Shown: positions 26,605-36,837 of the stretch, piece after piece
How the letters are laid out: each line of letters begins with the position of its first letter
How positions within the stretch are numbered: the stretch's first letter is position 1
NCBI RefSeq assembly: GCF_024734665.1
Contig: NZ_CP102931.1
Location: 7,230,743-7,294,742 of the forward strand
Source: Variovorax paradoxus
Lineage (GTDB): Bacteria > Pseudomonadota > Gammaproteobacteria > Burkholderiales > Burkholderiaceae_C
Reading direction: 5' to 3'
DNA length: 64,000 bases
Translations under genes and position numbers: made by a program
Notes under the pieces: generated by a model
What the model saw: the letters and a program-made list of their open reading frames with translations, nothing else
Database searches by the model: none
What the model was told of the DNA's origin: nothing

Positions 26605-27180
26605 ATGGCCAAAGCCTCGAAGAAATCATCGTCTACTTCCTCTGCCGGCAAGGTGCCCAAGAAGGGCGGCGCGGTGGTCGCGCAGGAGTCGGGCAGCCGC
26701 AATGCGCCGATCATCAACATCGGCATCGAGCGCCAGGACCGCGCCGCCATCGCCGAAGGCCTGAGCCGCGTGCTGGCCGACACCTACACGCTCTACCTCA
26801 CCACGCACAACTTCCACTGGAACGTGACGGGCCCGCATTTCAATTCGCTGCATGCGATGTTCATGGGCCAGTACACCGAGCTGTGGGGCGCCACCGACGT
26901 ACTGGCCGAGCGCATCCGCGCCCTCGGCCACTACGCGCCGGGCTCGTACGCCGAGTTCAGCAAGATCGCCACCGTGCCCGACGTGCCGCAGACCCCGCCC
27001 AAGGCAATGGAGATGGTGCGCATCCTGGTGAAGGGCCACGAAACCGTGTCGCGCATCGCGCGCGAATTCATTCCGGTCGCCGAAGAAGCCGGCGACGACC
27101 CGACGGCTGACATGCTGACCGCGCGCTGCACGGTGCACGATCAAACGGCCTGGATGCTGCGTTCGCTCCTTGAAGACTGA
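26605..27180 (+). CDS. dps: Dps-family DNA-protecting ferritin
   Basis: 191-aa ferritin-like mini-ferritin. The inter-subunit ferroxidase residues are visible in '[21 protein letters not shown]' and '[16 protein letters not shown]'. The N-terminus carries about 25 extra residues rich in Lys and Ser ('[21 protein letters not shown]'), the kind of tail that binds DNA non-specifically. It oxidises and stores iron and shields DNA under oxidative stress. It lies downstream of oxyR, and its 3' end overlaps the proposed TTG start of ubiA by 11 nt. Confidence 0.95.
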   Translation: MAKASKKSSSTSSAGKVPKKGGAVVAQESGSRNAPIINIGIERQDRAAIAEGLSRVLADTYTLYLTTHNFHWNVTGPHFNSLHAMFMGQYTELWGATDVLAERIRALGHYAPGSYAEFSKIATVPDVPQTPPKAMEMVRILVKGHETVSRIAREFIPVAEEAGDDPTADMLTARCTVHDQTAWMLRSLLED

Positions 27181-28069
27181 ATCCGCTCCCCCCGTCACTG
27201 CGCCCGCGCCTCCTCGCGGGCGTTTTGCGTTGTACCTCGACCTGATCCGCTGGAACCGTCCGGCGGGCTGGCTGCTGCTGCTGTGGCCCACTCTTGGCGC
27301 GCTCTGGTTCGCGGCGGGCGGCTGGCCGGGCTGGCATTTGCTGATCGTGTTCACGCTCGGCACCTTCCTTATGCGCAGCGCGGGCTGCTGCGTCAACGAC
27401 GTGGCCGACCGCGACTTCGACCGTCATGTGAAGCGCACGGCGCAACGGCCCGTCACCAGCGGCGCGATGTCGGTCAGGGAAGCGCTTGGGCTGGGCGTGG
27501 TGCTGGCACTGGCGGCCTTCGGCCTGGTGCTCACGACCAACCGCACGACGGTGCTGTGGTCGTTCGCGGCGCTGGCCATCACGCTGATCTATCCGTTTGC
27601 GAAGCGTTTTGTCTCGGTCCCGCAGGCGGTGCTGGGCATCGCCTTCAGCTTCGGCATTCCGATGGCCTTTGCGGCGGTGCAGTCGACCGTGCCGGTCTTT
27701 GCCGCGTGGCTGCTCGCAGGCAATCTGTTCTGGGTGCTGGCCTACGACACCGAGTACGCGATGGTCGATCGCGACGACGACCTCAAGATCGGCATGAAGA
27801 CTTCGGCCATCACCTTCGGCCGCTTCGACGTGGCGGCAGTGATGGCGAGCTACGCGATCTTTCTCGCGGTCTGGACTTGGGCTGGAGCGAGCCGTTCGCT
27901 GGGCGTGCTGTTCTACGTGGGCATTGCCGTGGCCGTGGCGCAGGCGCTGTGGCACTGGCGGTTGATTCGCGACCGCACACGCGAAGGCTGCTTCAAGGCC
28001 TTCCGCCTGAACCACTGGTTGGGCTTCACGGTGTTTGCCGGCGTCGTGGCCGGCTACGCCGTTCGCTGA
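27170..28069 (+). CDS. ubiA: 4-hydroxybenzoate polyprenyltransferase
   Basis: 299-aa integral-membrane prenyltransferase of ubiquinone synthesis; it joins the polyprenyl tail to 4-hydroxybenzoate. Both Mg-prenyl-diphosphate motifs are present: '[15 protein letters not shown]' and '[16 protein letters not shown]'. About eight membrane helices are visible. The only plausible start is a TTG at 27170 within the dps 3' end; no ATG or GTG occurs before the conserved '[17 protein letters not shown]'. No clear Shine-Dalgarno is seen, so the start is tentative. Confidence 0.93.
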   Translation: MKTESAPPVTAPAPPRGRFALYLDLIRWNRPAGWLLLLWPTLGALWFAAGGWPGWHLLIVFTLGTFLMRSAGCCVNDVADRDFDRHVKRTAQRPVTSGAMSVREALGLGVVLALAAFGLVLTTNRTTVLWSFAALAITLIYPFAKRFVSVPQAVLGIAFSFGIPMAFAAVQSTVPVFAAWLLAGNLFWVLAYDTEYAMVDRDDDLKIGMKTSAITFGRFDVAAVMASYAIFLAVWTWAGASRSLGVLFYVGIAVAVAQALWHWRLIRDRTREGCFKAFRLNHWLGFTVFAGVVAGYAVR

Positions 28070-28077
28070 GAGAGCGC

Positions 28078-28548
28078 ATGCTGGAACGACTGAAGCAGAA
28101 GATCGGCCAGGAGGGCTTCTCCGAATGGCACCGCATCACGCAGGAGATGGTCGATCGCTACTCGGAGCTGTCGGGCGACGGCGAGGGCGAGTGGATTCAC
28201 CTCGACCCCGAGCGCGCGGCGCGTGAGGCGGGCTACGGCGGCACCATCGTGCAGGGCTTCTTCCAGGTCTCGCACCTGATCCGGCTGACCGCCGAAGCCA
28301 TGCGTACGCTGCTGCCCTTCGATTCGAACCATGCGCTCAACTACGGCTTCGACCGTCTGCGCTTCGTGCGGCCGATGCCGGTGGGCGCGCGCTTCAGGGC
28401 AAGGGTGCGCATCGCGGAAGTGACGCCCAAGCCCGGCAACAGCTTTCTGCTGAAGGAAGAAGTCTGGCTCGAGCTGGAGGACGGCACGGTCACGCTGGCC
28501 GCCGAATGGCTGTTCTTCCTCGGGCCGCGCGCGCTGCCCGAGGCCTGA
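28078..28548 (+). CDS. MaoC-like (R)-specific enoyl-CoA hydratase family protein
   Basis: 156-aa hot-dog-fold protein. The MaoC dehydratase pattern is seen in 'GEWIHLDPERAAREAGYGGTIVQGFFQVSHLI', where the family's Asp/His hydratase pair is expected, but the Asp lies in 'HLDPE' and the His of the usual 'AHGF' is replaced ('VQGF'). It starts 9 nt after ubiA. Role unproven: it could be a (R)-hydratase or a non-catalytic NodN-like protein. Confidence 0.78.
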   Translation: MLERLKQKIGQEGFSEWHRITQEMVDRYSELSGDGEGEWIHLDPERAAREAGYGGTIVQGFFQVSHLIRLTAEAMRTLLPFDSNHALNYGFDRLRFVRPMPVGARFRARVRIAEVTPKPGNSFLLKEEVWLELEDGTVTLAAEWLFFLGPRALPEA

Positions 28549-28550
28549 AA

Positions 28551-29408
28551 TCAGTCGCGGCCGAATTCCTCGCCCAGCTCGGCGGCGCGCTTCTGTGCTG
28601 CACGGATCGCGGTCTTGAATTGCGCCTTCACGTCGGCAGCCTGCAGCGAGGTGATGGCCGCGTAGGTCGTGCCGCCCTTGGAGGTCACGCGTTCGCGCAG
28701 CACCGATGGTGGCTCGGTTGCACTGTGCGCCAGTGCCGAGGCGCCAGTGAAGGTGCCGATGGCCAGCCGCTGCGCCTGGTCGGGCGTGAGGCCCATCTCG
28801 ACGCCGGCTTCGGTCATCGCCTCGATGAAATAGAACACGTACGCCGGGCCCGAGCCGGACATGGCGGTCACGGCGTCGAGCGCCGGTTCGGCATCGACCC
28901 AGATCAGTTCACCGGTGGGCGCCAGCAACTTCGCGACCGTCGAGCGGTCGGTGCTCTCGACGCCGGGGCGGGCGAAAAGGCCCGTCATGCCCTTGCCCAC
29001 CAGCGCGGGCGTGTTGGGCATGGCGCGCACCACGCGTTCCGTGCCCAGCCAGCGGGCGATGCTGCCGGACGGAATGCCCGCGGCCACGCTCAGGTGCAGG
29101 GCGTCTTCGGCAAAGTCGCGCACCGCGCGGGCGGCTTCGGCAAAGGTCTGGGGCTTGACCGCCCACACCACCACGCCGCAGCGCGACAAGGCCTCGCCCG
29201 CCTCGGCCTTCGCGACGATGCCGAAGGACTGGGCCAGCTTCGTGCGGGCCTCCTCGAAGGGCTCGACCACCTCGAACGCATCCGCCGGGGTGCCTTGCTG
29301 GATCAGCCCGCCGATGATGGCGCTGGCCATGTTGCCGCCTCCGATGAAGGCGACGGGGGGCAGCGGCGCGGGGCCGGTGCGGGGCAGGAAGGTCACGGCG
29401 ATGGTCAT
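28551..29408 (-). CDS. proC: Pyrroline-5-carboxylate reductase
   Basis: 285-aa enzyme that makes proline from pyrroline-5-carboxylate with NAD(P)H. The N-terminal Rossmann motif 'VAFIGGGNMASAIIGGL' and the C-terminal signature 'VTAMSGSGPAYVFYFIEAM' plus 'RERVTSKGGTT' are diagnostic. The start at 29408 overlaps the stop of the upstream esterase-like gene by 4 nt (ATGA), so the two are co-translated. Confidence 0.95.
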   Translation of the reverse strand: MTIAVTFLPRTGPAPLPPVAFIGGGNMASAIIGGLIQQGTPADAFEVVEPFEEARTKLAQSFGIVAKAEAGEALSRCGVVVWAVKPQTFAEAARAVRDFAEDALHLSVAAGIPSGSIARWLGTERVVRAMPNTPALVGKGMTGLFARPGVESTDRSTVAKLLAPTGELIWVDAEPALDAVTAMSGSGPAYVFYFIEAMTEAGVEMGLTPDQAQRLAIGTFTGASALAHSATEPPSVLRERVTSKGGTTYAAITSLQAADVKAQFKTAIRAAQKRAAELGEEFGRD

Positions 29409-30577
29409 GGTCGGTCGGCGTATTCGAAGGCTGCGAACTGGGTGATTTGAAGCGGATTGAAATTGTCGTCGCTCACGACCACCAGCATGCGCTTGCCGTT
29501 CGGCAGGGGTGGCCCCCAGCACATGCCTTCGGTGTTGTCGAGGCGGGACAGGCCGAGCGCGGCGAAGTCGGCCACCAGCGTCTTGGCCGCCGGCCGGTGG
29601 TTGCCAGATGCCAGCGTGTCGACCGCAAGCACGTCGCTGGCGGCGCGGGTGTCGATTTCGTAGAGGCGCAGCGAGTTGCCGGCGCCGGTGGCGTAGGCGC
29701 GCTCCAGCACCAGCATGCGGTCGGCGTCGAGCATCAGGATCTCGCTTACGCCGTTGTCGGCGTAGCTGCCGGGAATCAGCGGGCGCAGCGGGATGGCGTC
29801 GGGTATGTAGGCGATCTGGCGGTCGGCCTGGCCGGTTTCCAGGTCGATCCGGCTAAAGCGGCAGGGGCCGCCGGGCGCGCTGGTGGTGGGCTCGGGACCG
29901 TCCTGGATCAGGGCGTTTTCCATCGCCAGCCAGGCGAAACGGCCGTCGGGGGTGAGGGTGACGCCTTCGAAGGCCAGGTTGTCGCGCGGGCCGCGGCGCT
30001 GGGCCGGGTCGGGCTGGAACATTGCCGGCATCGGGAATTCGCGCAGGAAGCGGCCGTCGCGGGCCGATTCGTACAGCGCAGGGCCGAAGCCGCGGGCGAT
30101 GTCGCCTTCGCTGGTCCAGAGCAAGGTGTTGGTCGTGGGGCGCAGCCGCAGGGCTTCGGGGTCGGGCACGGGAAGCCCGTCGACCGCGTGGCGCCGGTTC
30201 GGCCAAGGCCCGCCGCCAGGGCGTTGCAGCTGCACCACGCCTGCCGGCTCGGGCTGTTGCTCGGCTTGCGGATGGGGCCAGCGGGCGATGTAGTAGCGTG
30301 CGGGCGCCAGGTCTGACCGGTCATCGCTGATGAGCAGGTACTCACCTCGGATCGGGTCGTAGTCGATGCCGGAGAGGCCGCCGACCACGGTACCTTCTAT
30401 ATGAAGGCGGTGCGGCCAGCGCGCCTCGCCAATGCGGCGCAGCCGGCCAGGGTCCGGATTCGGAGTCGCGCTCTTGCAGCCAGCCAGGCCCAGCGCTGCC
30501 AGGGCGGCTCCGCCCGCCAGCAGGTGACGTCGCTGGAGCAATGAGGGCGAAAACGAGGATTTCAGGGGCTGGCGCAC
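29405..30577 (-). CDS. Phytase-type esterase-like lipoprotein
   Basis: 390-aa exported protein of the 'esterase-like activity of phytase' beta-propeller family. The N-terminus has a twin-Arg-like 'QRRHLLAGGAALAALGLAGC' ending in a lipobox, so the mature protein is probably a lipoprotein. The body shows 'GLSGIDYDPIRGEYLLISDDRS', 'DPEALRLRP' and 'NLAFEGVTLTPDGRFAWLAMENAL'. It sits upstream of proC in one transcription unit. Natural substrate unknown. Confidence 0.88.
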   Translation of the reverse strand: MRQPLKSSFSPSLLQRRHLLAGGAALAALGLAGCKSATPNPDPGRLRRIGEARWPHRLHIEGTVVGGLSGIDYDPIRGEYLLISDDRSDLAPARYYIARWPHPQAEQQPEPAGVVQLQRPGGGPWPNRRHAVDGLPVPDPEALRLRPTTNTLLWTSEGDIARGFGPALYESARDGRFLREFPMPAMFQPDPAQRRGPRDNLAFEGVTLTPDGRFAWLAMENALIQDGPEPTTSAPGGPCRFSRIDLETGQADRQIAYIPDAIPLRPLIPGSYADNGVSEILMLDADRMLVLERAYATGAGNSLRLYEIDTRAASDVLAVDTLASGNHRPAAKTLVADFAALGLSRLDNTEGMCWGPPLPNGKRMLVVVSDDNFNPLQITQFAAFEYADRP

Positions 30578-30620
30578 GCCCCGGAGTCTAGTGGCAGCGC
30601 GAGATGGTGTAATGGGGTTG

Positions 30621-30649
30621 TTGACATCGGCATTAGTGCGTGCAACAAT
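30621..30649 (+). promoter_or_regulatory. Promoter of the rplN (spc) operon
   Basis: Consensus -35 TTGACA (30621-30626), 17-nt spacer, -10 AACAAT (30644-30649). A leader of about 135 nt follows before rplN. It includes a 7-bp hairpin GCTTCGC / GCGAAGC near 30656-30678 that could influence expression. Confidence 0.7.
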
Positions 30650-30792
30650 CGCGGGCTTCGCTTCTAAAAGGCGAAGCTTTCAGCCCAAAGCGGAAGTGTC
30701 TCGAGTGGTTCGAGGCATGGACGACGGGCCCAAGACTGACCGCGGTGCCTCCCTCCTGGATGCACATCGGTACAAGTTGGGAATATCAAGAA

Positions 30793-31161
30793 ATGATCCA
30801 AACTGAATCCCGGCTCGAAGTGGCCGACAACACAGGCGCGAAATCCGTCCTGTGTATCAAGGTGCTCGGTGGCTCCAAGCGGCGTTATGCCAGCGTGGGC
30901 GACGTCATCAAGGTCAGCATCAAGGAAGCCGCTCCGCGTGGTCGCGTCAAAAAGGGCGAGATCTATAGTGCAGTGGTGGTCCGCACCGCCAAGGGCATCC
31001 GTCGCGCCGACGGCTCGCTCGTCAAGTTCGACGGCAACGCAGCAGTGTTGCTCAACGCCAAGCTGGAGCCCATCGGCACCCGCATCTTCGGACCGGTCAC
31101 GCGCGAACTGCGCACCGAGAAGTTCATGAAGATCGTGTCGCTGGCACCTGAAGTTCTGTAA
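30793..31161 (+). CDS. rplN: 50S ribosomal protein L14
   Basis: 122-aa uL14, beginning [27 protein letters not shown] and containing the usual '[22 protein letters not shown]' and C-terminal 'ELR...[12 protein letters not shown]'. It binds 23S rRNA and helps form bridges to the 30S subunit. It is the first gene of the ribosomal block here. The usual upstream partner rpsQ and the S10 operon are absent; a minus-strand esterase gene occupies that place. Confidence 0.97.
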   Translation: MIQTESRLEVADNTGAKSVLCIKVLGGSKRRYASVGDVIKVSIKEAAPRGRVKKGEIYSAVVVRTAKGIRRADGSLVKFDGNAAVLLNAKLEPIGTRIFGPVTRELRTEKFMKIVSLAPEVL

Positions 31162-31174
31162 GGACAACAACGCC

Positions 31175-31507
31175 ATGAACAAGATTCGCAAAGGCGACCA
31201 GGTCATCGTGTTGGCCGGTCGTGACAAGGGTAAGCGCGGCACCGTGTCGCTCCGCAAGGACGATTCGCACGTGCTCGTCGAAGGCATCAACGTCGTCAAG
31301 AAGCACACCAAGCCGAACCCGCTCAAGGGTACGACCGGTGGCATCGTCGAGAAGTCCATGCCCATTCACCAATCCAACGTGGCGATCTTCAATGCTGCGA
31401 CCGGCAAGGCCGATCGCGTGGGCATCAAGATCACCCAGGGTGCTGACGGCAAGCGCGTGGCTGTTCGCGTCTTCAAGTCCAGCGGCGACGAAATCAAGAT
31501 CGCCTAA
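31175..31507 (+). CDS. rplX: 50S ribosomal protein L24
   Basis: 110-aa uL24 with the KOW motif '[19 protein letters not shown]' and '[14 protein letters not shown]'. An assembly initiator that binds the 5' end of 23S rRNA. It is 13 nt after rplN in the spc operon. Confidence 0.96.
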   Translation: MNKIRKGDQVIVLAGRDKGKRGTVSLRKDDSHVLVEGINVVKKHTKPNPLKGTTGGIVEKSMPIHQSNVAIFNAATGKADRVGIKITQGADGKRVAVRVFKSSGDEIKIA

Positions 31508-31518
31508 GAGGTACTCAC

Positions 31519-32058
31519 ATGGCACGTCTCCAACAACACTATCGCGAAAAGATCGCGAAAGACCTGACGGAAAAGTTCGGCTACAAGTCGCCGATGCAGG
31601 TTCCGCGCCTCACCAAGATCACCCTGAACATGGGTGTGGGTGAAGCAGTCGCCGACAAGAAGGTTCTCGACAACGCTGTCGCCGACCTGACCAAGATCGC
31701 TGGCCAGAAGCCCGTGGTCACCAAGTCGAAGAAGGCTATCGCCGGTTTCAAGATCCGCGAAAACCAGCCGATCGGCTGCATGGTCACGCTGCGTGGCGTG
31801 CAGATGTATGAGTTCCTGGACCGTTTCGTGACCATCGCGCTGCCGCGTGTTCGCGACTTCCGCGGCATTTCCGGCCGTGCGTTCGACGGCCGTGGCAACT
31901 ACAACATCGGCGTCAAGGAACAGATCATTTTCCCTGAGATCGAGTACGACAAGGTCGATGCCCTGCGCGGTCTCAATATCAGCATCACGACGACGGCCAA
32001 GACCGACGAAGAAGCCAAGGCGCTTCTCGCTGGTTTCCGTTTCCCGTTCAAGAACTGA
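31519..32058 (+). CDS. rplE: 50S ribosomal protein L5
   Basis: 179-aa uL5, with '[18 protein letters not shown]', '[20 protein letters not shown]' and '[21 protein letters not shown]'. It binds 5S rRNA. In E. coli the start of this gene is the S8 translational-repression site; that structure was not verified here. Confidence 0.97.
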   Translation: MARLQQHYREKIAKDLTEKFGYKSPMQVPRLTKITLNMGVGEAVADKKVLDNAVADLTKIAGQKPVVTKSKKAIAGFKIRENQPIGCMVTLRGVQMYEFLDRFVTIALPRVRDFRGISGRAFDGRGNYNIGVKEQIIFPEIEYDKVDALRGLNISITTTAKTDEEAKALLAGFRFPFKN

Positions 32059-32066
32059 GGTGATCT

Positions 32067-32372
32067 GTGGCTAAAGCATCTTTGATCCAGCGCGAACTCA
32101 AGCGCGACAAGCTGGTTGCCAAGTTCGCTGCGAAGCACGCGGAACTGAAGGCAATCTCCAACGACGTGAAGAAGAGCGACGAAGAGCGCGCTGCAGCCCG
32201 CCTGGGCCTGCAAAAGCTCCCGCGCAACGCGAACCCCACGCGTCAGCGCAACCGTTGCGAAATCACTGGTCGCCCGCGTGGCACCTTCCGTCAATTCGGT
32301 CTGGCCCGCGCCAAGATCCGTGAACTGGCTTTCGCTGGCGACATCCCCGGTGTCACCAAGGCCAGCTGGTAA
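32067..32372 (+). CDS. rpsN: 30S ribosomal protein S14
   Basis: 101-aa uS14 of the long, zinc-free type: it has a single Cys ('[20 protein letters not shown]') and no CXXC pairs. GTG start preceded by GAGGTGAT at 32057-32064. Confidence 0.96.
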   Translation: MAKASLIQRELKRDKLVAKFAAKHAELKAISNDVKKSDEERAAARLGLQKLPRNANPTRQRNRCEITGRPRGTFRQFGLARAKIRELAFAGDIPGVTKASW

Positions 32373-32392
32373 GCCAGGCAGGAGCAAACAAC

Positions 32393-32788
32393 ATGAGCAT
32401 GAGTGATCCCATTGCCGACCTGCTGACGCGTATCCGTAACGCGCAGATGGTGGCGAAGCCCACCGTGTCGGTCCCGTCTTCCAAGGTGAAGATCGCGATC
32501 GCACAAGTCCTGAAGGACGAGGGCTACATCGACGGCTTCCAGGTCAAGACCGAAGCTGGCAAGAGCGAGCTTGAAATTTCGCTGAAGTACTACGCTGGCC
32601 GTCCGGTCATCGAGCGCATTGAGCGTGTGAGCCGCCCCGGCCTGCGCGTCTACAAGGCCAGTGCTTCCATTCCGCAGGTTCAGAACGGCCTCGGCGTTGC
32701 GATCGTCACGACCCCCAAGGGCGTGATGACCGACCGCAAGGCTCGCGCCACCGGTGTCGGCGGCGAAGTTCTGTGCTACGTCGCCTAA
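32393..32788 (+). CDS. rpsH: 30S ribosomal protein S8
   Basis: 131-aa uS8, beginning [18 protein letters not shown] and ending '[16 protein letters not shown]' with the conserved 'VSRPGLRVY' block. Central 30S assembly protein and, in enterobacteria, autogenous repressor of this operon. Confidence 0.97.
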   Translation: MSMSDPIADLLTRIRNAQMVAKPTVSVPSSKVKIAIAQVLKDEGYIDGFQVKTEAGKSELEISLKYYAGRPVIERIERVSRPGLRVYKASASIPQVQNGLGVAIVTTPKGVMTDRKARATGVGGEVLCYVA

Positions 32789-32812
32789 CCGAGACATCGA
32801 GGAGTTACTGAA

Positions 32813-33346
32813 ATGTCCCGAGTAGGAAAAATGCCGATCACCATCCCCGCAGGCGTGGATGTGTCGATCAAGGAAGACCAGATCAGCGTCAAGGGCACGG
32901 GCGGCACGCTCAGCCTCGCGCGCAACGCGCTGGTGAAGGTCGCCAGCAATGACGGCAAGCTGAGCTTCGAACCCGCCAACGAGTCGCGTGAAGCGAACGC
33001 GATGAGCGGCACGATTCGTCAGCTGGTGAACAACATGGTGGTTGGCGTGACCAAGGGCTTCGAGAAGAAGCTCAACCTGGTCGGCGTCGGCTACAAGGCC
33101 GCAGCTTCCAACAACAAGTTGAACCTGCAGGTTGGTTATTCGCACCCGGTCAACATCGATATGCCCCAAGGCATCACGGTGGCCACCGCGACCCCGACCG
33201 AAATCGTGATCAAGGGTGCTGACCGTCAGCGCGTTGGTCAAATCGCCGCTGAGATCCGCGCTGTTCGTCCGCCTGAGCCTTACAAGGGCAAGGGCATCCG
33301 TTATTCGGACGAGAAGATCGTGATCAAAGAGACCAAGAAGAAGTAA
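32813..33346 (+). CDS. rplF: 50S ribosomal protein L6
   Basis: 177-aa uL6 with two repeated domains. It starts [18 protein letters not shown] and carries the C-terminal signature '[16 protein letters not shown]'. It lies near the L7/L12 stalk base and the sarcin-ricin loop. Confidence 0.97.
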   Translation: MSRVGKMPITIPAGVDVSIKEDQISVKGTGGTLSLARNALVKVASNDGKLSFEPANESREANAMSGTIRQLVNNMVVGVTKGFEKKLNLVGVGYKAAASNNKLNLQVGYSHPVNIDMPQGITVATATPTEIVIKGADRQRVGQIAAEIRAVRPPEPYKGKGIRYSDEKIVIKETKKK

Positions 33347-33357
33347 GGGGCAGCAAA

Positions 33358-33726
33358 ATGATGTTGACCAAAAAAGCACAGCGTCTTCGCCGCTCGCGCC
33401 AGACCCGCATTCGCATCGCGACGCAGGGCGTGGCCCGTCTGACGGTGAACCGCACCAACCTGCACATCTACGCGACCGTCATCTCCGACGACGGTACCAA
33501 GGTGATTGCAACCGCATCGACGGCAGAAGCCGAAGTGCGTACCTCGCTCGGCGGTTCGGGCAAGGGCGGCAATGCCGCTGCTGCCACCGCCGTCGGCAAG
33601 CGCATCGCTGAAAAGGCGAAGGCTGCCGGCGTCGAGAAGGTCGCCTTCGACCGCGCAGGTTTCGCATACCACGGCCGCGTCAAGGCGCTGGCCGAGGCGG
33701 CTCGCGAAGCCGGTCTGCAGTTCTAA
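33358..33726 (+). CDS. rplR: 50S ribosomal protein L18
   Basis: 122-aa uL18, the 5S-rRNA-binding protein. Typical blocks are '[14 protein letters not shown]', '[16 protein letters not shown]' and the C-terminal '[26 protein letters not shown]'. Confidence 0.97.
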   Translation: MMLTKKAQRLRRSRQTRIRIATQGVARLTVNRTNLHIYATVISDDGTKVIATASTAEAEVRTSLGGSGKGGNAAAATAVGKRIAEKAKAAGVEKVAFDRAGFAYHGRVKALAEAAREAGLQF

Positions 33727-33744
33727 CCGGACACGAGATTCAAA

Positions 33745-34263
33745 ATGGCAAAGATTCAAGCAAGAACGCAGAACGAAGGCCCTGAAGACGGTTTGCGCGA
33801 GAAGATGATCGCGATCAACCGCGTCACCAAGGTGGTGAAGGGTGGTCGTATCCTCGGTTTCGCAGCACTCACCGTGGTGGGCGACGGCGAAGGTCGCGTC
33901 GGCATGGGCAAGGGCAAGTCGAAGGAAGTGCCTGCCGCTGTGCAGAAGGCAATGGAAGAAGCCCGTCGCAACCTGGCCAAGATCTCGATCAAGAACGGCA
34001 CGCTGCATCACCGCGTGACGGGTCACCATGGCGCCGCTTCGGTCGTCATGATCCCCGCCCCGAAGGGTACCGGCATCATCGCTGGCGGCCCGATGCGCGC
34101 TGTGTTCGAAGTCATGGGCATCACCGATATCGTGGCCAAGAGCCATGGTTCGTCGAATCCCTACAACATGGTTCGCGCCACGCTCGACGGGTTGAAGAAT
34201 TCGACGACCGCGTCCGCAGTGGCTGCCAAGCGTGGCCTGACCGTCGAAGAAATCTTCGCTTGA
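33745..34263 (+). CDS. rpsE: 30S ribosomal protein S5
   Basis: 172-aa uS5. The double-stranded RNA-binding-like N-domain has '[21 protein letters not shown]' and '[20 protein letters not shown]'-type sequence, and the C-domain has '[23 protein letters not shown]'. It takes part in decoding fidelity at the mRNA entry channel. Confidence 0.97.
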   Translation: MAKIQARTQNEGPEDGLREKMIAINRVTKVVKGGRILGFAALTVVGDGEGRVGMGKGKSKEVPAAVQKAMEEARRNLAKISIKNGTLHHRVTGHHGAASVVMIPAPKGTGIIAGGPMRAVFEVMGITDIVAKSHGSSNPYNMVRATLDGLKNSTTASAVAAKRGLTVEEIFA

Positions 34264-34288
34264 GCGCAAGCCTGAAAGAAGCATTCAA

Positions 34289-34474
34289 ATGACGACGCAA
34301 CAACAAACCCTCAAGGTGCAATTGGTCAAGAGCCCGATTGGCACCAAGGAATCGCATCGCGCGACCGTGCGTGGCCTCGGCCTGCGCAAGCTCAATAGCG
34401 TGAGCGAGCTGCAAGACACCCCTGCGGTGCGCGGCATGATCAACAAGATCAGTTATCTGGTCAAAGTTCTGTAA
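34289..34474 (+). CDS. rpmD: 50S ribosomal protein L30
   Basis: 61-aa uL30: '[29 protein letters not shown]' and the C-terminal '[16 protein letters not shown]' are typical. Between rpsE and rplO as in most bacterial spc operons. Confidence 0.96.
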   Translation: MTTQQQTLKVQLVKSPIGTKESHRATVRGLGLRKLNSVSELQDTPAVRGMINKISYLVKVL

Positions 34475-34485
34475 GAGAGACTGAT

Positions 34486-34917
34486 ATGGAACTCAATGGC
34501 ATCAAGCCGGCGGATGGCGCCAAGCACGCCAAGCGCCGCGTCGGCCGCGGTATCGGCTCCGGCATCGGCAAGACCGCAGGTCGCGGTCACAAGGGCCAGA
34601 AGTCGCGCGCAGGCGGTTTCCACAAGGTCGGCTTCGAAGGCGGTCAAATGCCGCTGCAGCGTCGCCTGCCGAAGCGTGGTTTCAAGTCGCATCTGCTGAA
34701 GTTCAACGCCGAAGTCACGCTGACTGCCCTCGAGCAGCTCGGTCTGGCCGAAGTGGACGTCCTGGCACTGAAGCAAGCCGGCCTCGTTGGCCAGCTCGCC
34801 AAGGTCGTCAAGATCGTCAAGACCGGTGAGCTCACCAAGGCCGTCAAGCTGACGGGCGTGGGTGCAACGGCTGGCGCCAAGGCTGCGATCGAAGCAGCCG
34901 GCGGCAGCATCGCCTGA
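34486..34917 (+). CDS. rplO: 50S ribosomal protein L15
   Basis: 143-aa uL15 with the Gly/Lys/Arg-rich N-terminal extension '[26 protein letters not shown]' and '[24 protein letters not shown]'. Late-assembly 50S protein. Confidence 0.97.
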   Translation: MELNGIKPADGAKHAKRRVGRGIGSGIGKTAGRGHKGQKSRAGGFHKVGFEGGQMPLQRRLPKRGFKSHLLKFNAEVTLTALEQLGLAEVDVLALKQAGLVGQLAKVVKIVKTGELTKAVKLTGVGATAGAKAAIEAAGGSIA

Positions 34918-34944
34918 TCACCATCGGACTGAAAGAAGTTCTTC

Positions 34945-36258
34945 GTGGCAACTAACGCGGCAACGATCGCAAAAACAGGCAAGTTCGGCGACCTCCGCCG
35001 TCGGCTCGTCTTTTTGCTGCTCGCGCTCGTGGTCTACCGGATTGGCGCGCACATTCCTGTGCCGGGTATCAACCCGGACCAGCTGGCGGCGCTGTTCCAG
35101 GGCCAGCAGGGCGGCATTCTGAGCCTGTTCAACATGTTCTCGGGCGGGGCGCTGTCGCGCTTCACCGTGTTCGCGTTGGGGATCATGCCGTACATCTCGG
35201 CGTCGATCATCATGCAGCTGATGACCTACGTGCTTCCGACCTTCGAGCAATTGAAGAAGGAAGGCGAGGCCGGCCGCCGCAAGATCACGCAGTACACGCG
35301 CTACGGTGCGCTGGGCCTGGCTCTGTTCCAGTCGTTCAGCATCGCGGTGGCGCTCGAGTCGTCGGCTGGTCTGGTCATCTCGCCCGGTTTCGGCTTCCGC
35401 CTGACCGCCATGGTGAGCCTGACGGCAGGTTCGATGTTCCTGATGTGGCTCGGCGAGCAGATCACTGAACGCGGCCTGGGCAACGGCATCTCGATCCTGA
35501 TCTTTGCAGGTATTGCGGCCGGTCTGCCCAATGCCATCGGCGGCCTGCTGGAGCTGGTGCGTACTGGTGCCATGAATGTCATCGTCGCGCTCTTCATCGT
35601 CGCGGTGGTGGTGCTGGTCACCTACTTCGTGGTGTTCGTCGAACGTGGCCAGCGCAAGATCCTCGTGAACTATGCGCGGCGCCAGGTCGGCAATAAGGTC
35701 TATGGCGGCCAGTCGTCGCACCTGCCCCTGAAGCTGAACATGGCTGGCGTGATCCCGCCGATCTTCGCTTCGTCGATCATCCTGCTGCCCGCAACGGTGG
35801 TTGGCTGGTTCAGCACCGGTGAAGGCGGCTTCCGCTGGATCAAGGACGTTGCCGGCGCTCTGCGTCCGGGCGAGCCGATCTACGTGCTGCTGTACGCTGC
35901 CGCGATCGTTTTCTTCTGCTTCTTCTACACGGCACTCGTGTTCAACAGCAAGGAAACGGCTGACAACCTGAAGAAGAGTGGTGCATTCATTCCTGGCATT
36001 CGCCCGGGTGACCAGACCGCTCGCTATATCGACAAGATTCTGGTTCGCCTGACGTTGGCTGGCGCGGTGTACATCACCTTCGTCTGCCTGCTGCCCGAGT
36101 TCCTGATCCTGAAGTACAACGTGCCGTTCTACTTCGGTGGTACCTCCCTGCTGATCATCGTGGTCGTCACGATGGACTTCATGGCCCAGGTGCAAAACTA
36201 CATGATGTCCCAGCAGTACGAATCGCTGCTGAAGAAGGCGAACTTCAAGACATCGTAG
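34945..36258 (+). CDS. secY: Sec translocon channel subunit SecY
   Basis: 437-aa integral-membrane protein with ten TM helices, the central pore of SecYEG. Visible signatures are '[17 protein letters not shown]', '[17 protein letters not shown]' and '[15 protein letters not shown]'. GTG start. A short GGCGG/CCGCC hairpin (36283-36296) lies between its stop and rpmJ, and no infA gene is present there. Confidence 0.97.
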   Translation: MATNAATIAKTGKFGDLRRRLVFLLLALVVYRIGAHIPVPGINPDQLAALFQGQQGGILSLFNMFSGGALSRFTVFALGIMPYISASIIMQLMTYVLPTFEQLKKEGEAGRRKITQYTRYGALGLALFQSFSIAVALESSAGLVISPGFGFRLTAMVSLTAGSMFLMWLGEQITERGLGNGISILIFAGIAAGLPNAIGGLLELVRTGAMNVIVALFIVAVVVLVTYFVVFVERGQRKILVNYARRQVGNKVYGGQSSHLPLKLNMAGVIPPIFASSIILLPATVVGWFSTGEGGFRWIKDVAGALRPGEPIYVLLYAAAIVFFCFFYTALVFNSKETADNLKKSGAFIPGIRPGDQTARYIDKILVRLTLAGAVYITFVCLLPEFLILKYNVPFYFGGTSLLIIVVVTMDFMAQVQNYMMSQQYESLLKKANFKTS

Positions 36259-36322
36259 GGCTGTGTTTCAGTATTGAGTCCGGGCGGTAGACCGCCACGT
36301 TAAACAGTTTTAGGAGAATGAA

Positions 36323-36436
36323 ATGAGAGTTTCGGCTTCGGTCAAAACCATCTGCCGTAATTGCAAGGTCATCCGCCGTAAAGGTGTGGTGCGTGTGATT
36401 TGCACCGACCCGCGCCACAAGCAGCGCCAGGGTTGA
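36323..36436 (+). CDS. rpmJ: 50S ribosomal protein L36
   Basis: 37-aa bL36 of the zinc-binding type: '[22 protein letters not shown]' supplies three Cys and one His ligand (Cys11, Cys14, Cys27, His32). Shine-Dalgarno TAGGAG at 36311-36316. Directly upstream of rpsM, the usual head of the alpha operon. Confidence 0.96.
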   Translation: MRVSASVKTICRNCKVIRRKGVVRVICTDPRHKQRQG

Positions 36437-36459
36437 TTGAAGAGTATTAGAGGACGCAC

Positions 36460-36825
36460 ATGGCACGTATTGCTGGCATCAACATTCCGCCGCACAAGCA
36501 CGCTGAAATCGGCCTGACCGCCATCTTCGGCATCGGTCGCACCCGCGCCCGTCAGATCTGCGAAGCGAGCGGCATCGAATATTCGAAGAAGATCAAGGAT
36601 CTGACCGACGCCGATCTCGAAAAGATCCGCGACCAGATCGCTCTGTTCACCATCGAAGGCGATCTGCGTCGCGAGACGACGATGAACATCAAGCGTTTGA
36701 TGGACATCGGCTGCTATCGCGGCTTCCGTCACCGTCGCGGCCTGCCGATGCGCGGCCAGCGCACGCGCACCAACGCCCGCACCCGCAAGGGTCCGCGCAA
36801 GGCTGCGCAGTCCCTGAAGAAATAA
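36460..36825 (+). CDS. rpsM: 30S ribosomal protein S13
   Basis: 121-aa uS13 with the helix-two-turn-helix core '[18 protein letters not shown]' and the basic tail '[22 protein letters not shown]'. It contacts the 50S subunit and P-site tRNA. Confidence 0.97.
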   Translation: MARIAGINIPPHKHAEIGLTAIFGIGRTRARQICEASGIEYSKKIKDLTDADLEKIRDQIALFTIEGDLRRETTMNIKRLMDIGCYRGFRHRRGLPMRGQRTRTNARTRKGPRKAAQSLKK

Positions 36826-36837
36826 GGATAGAACAGC

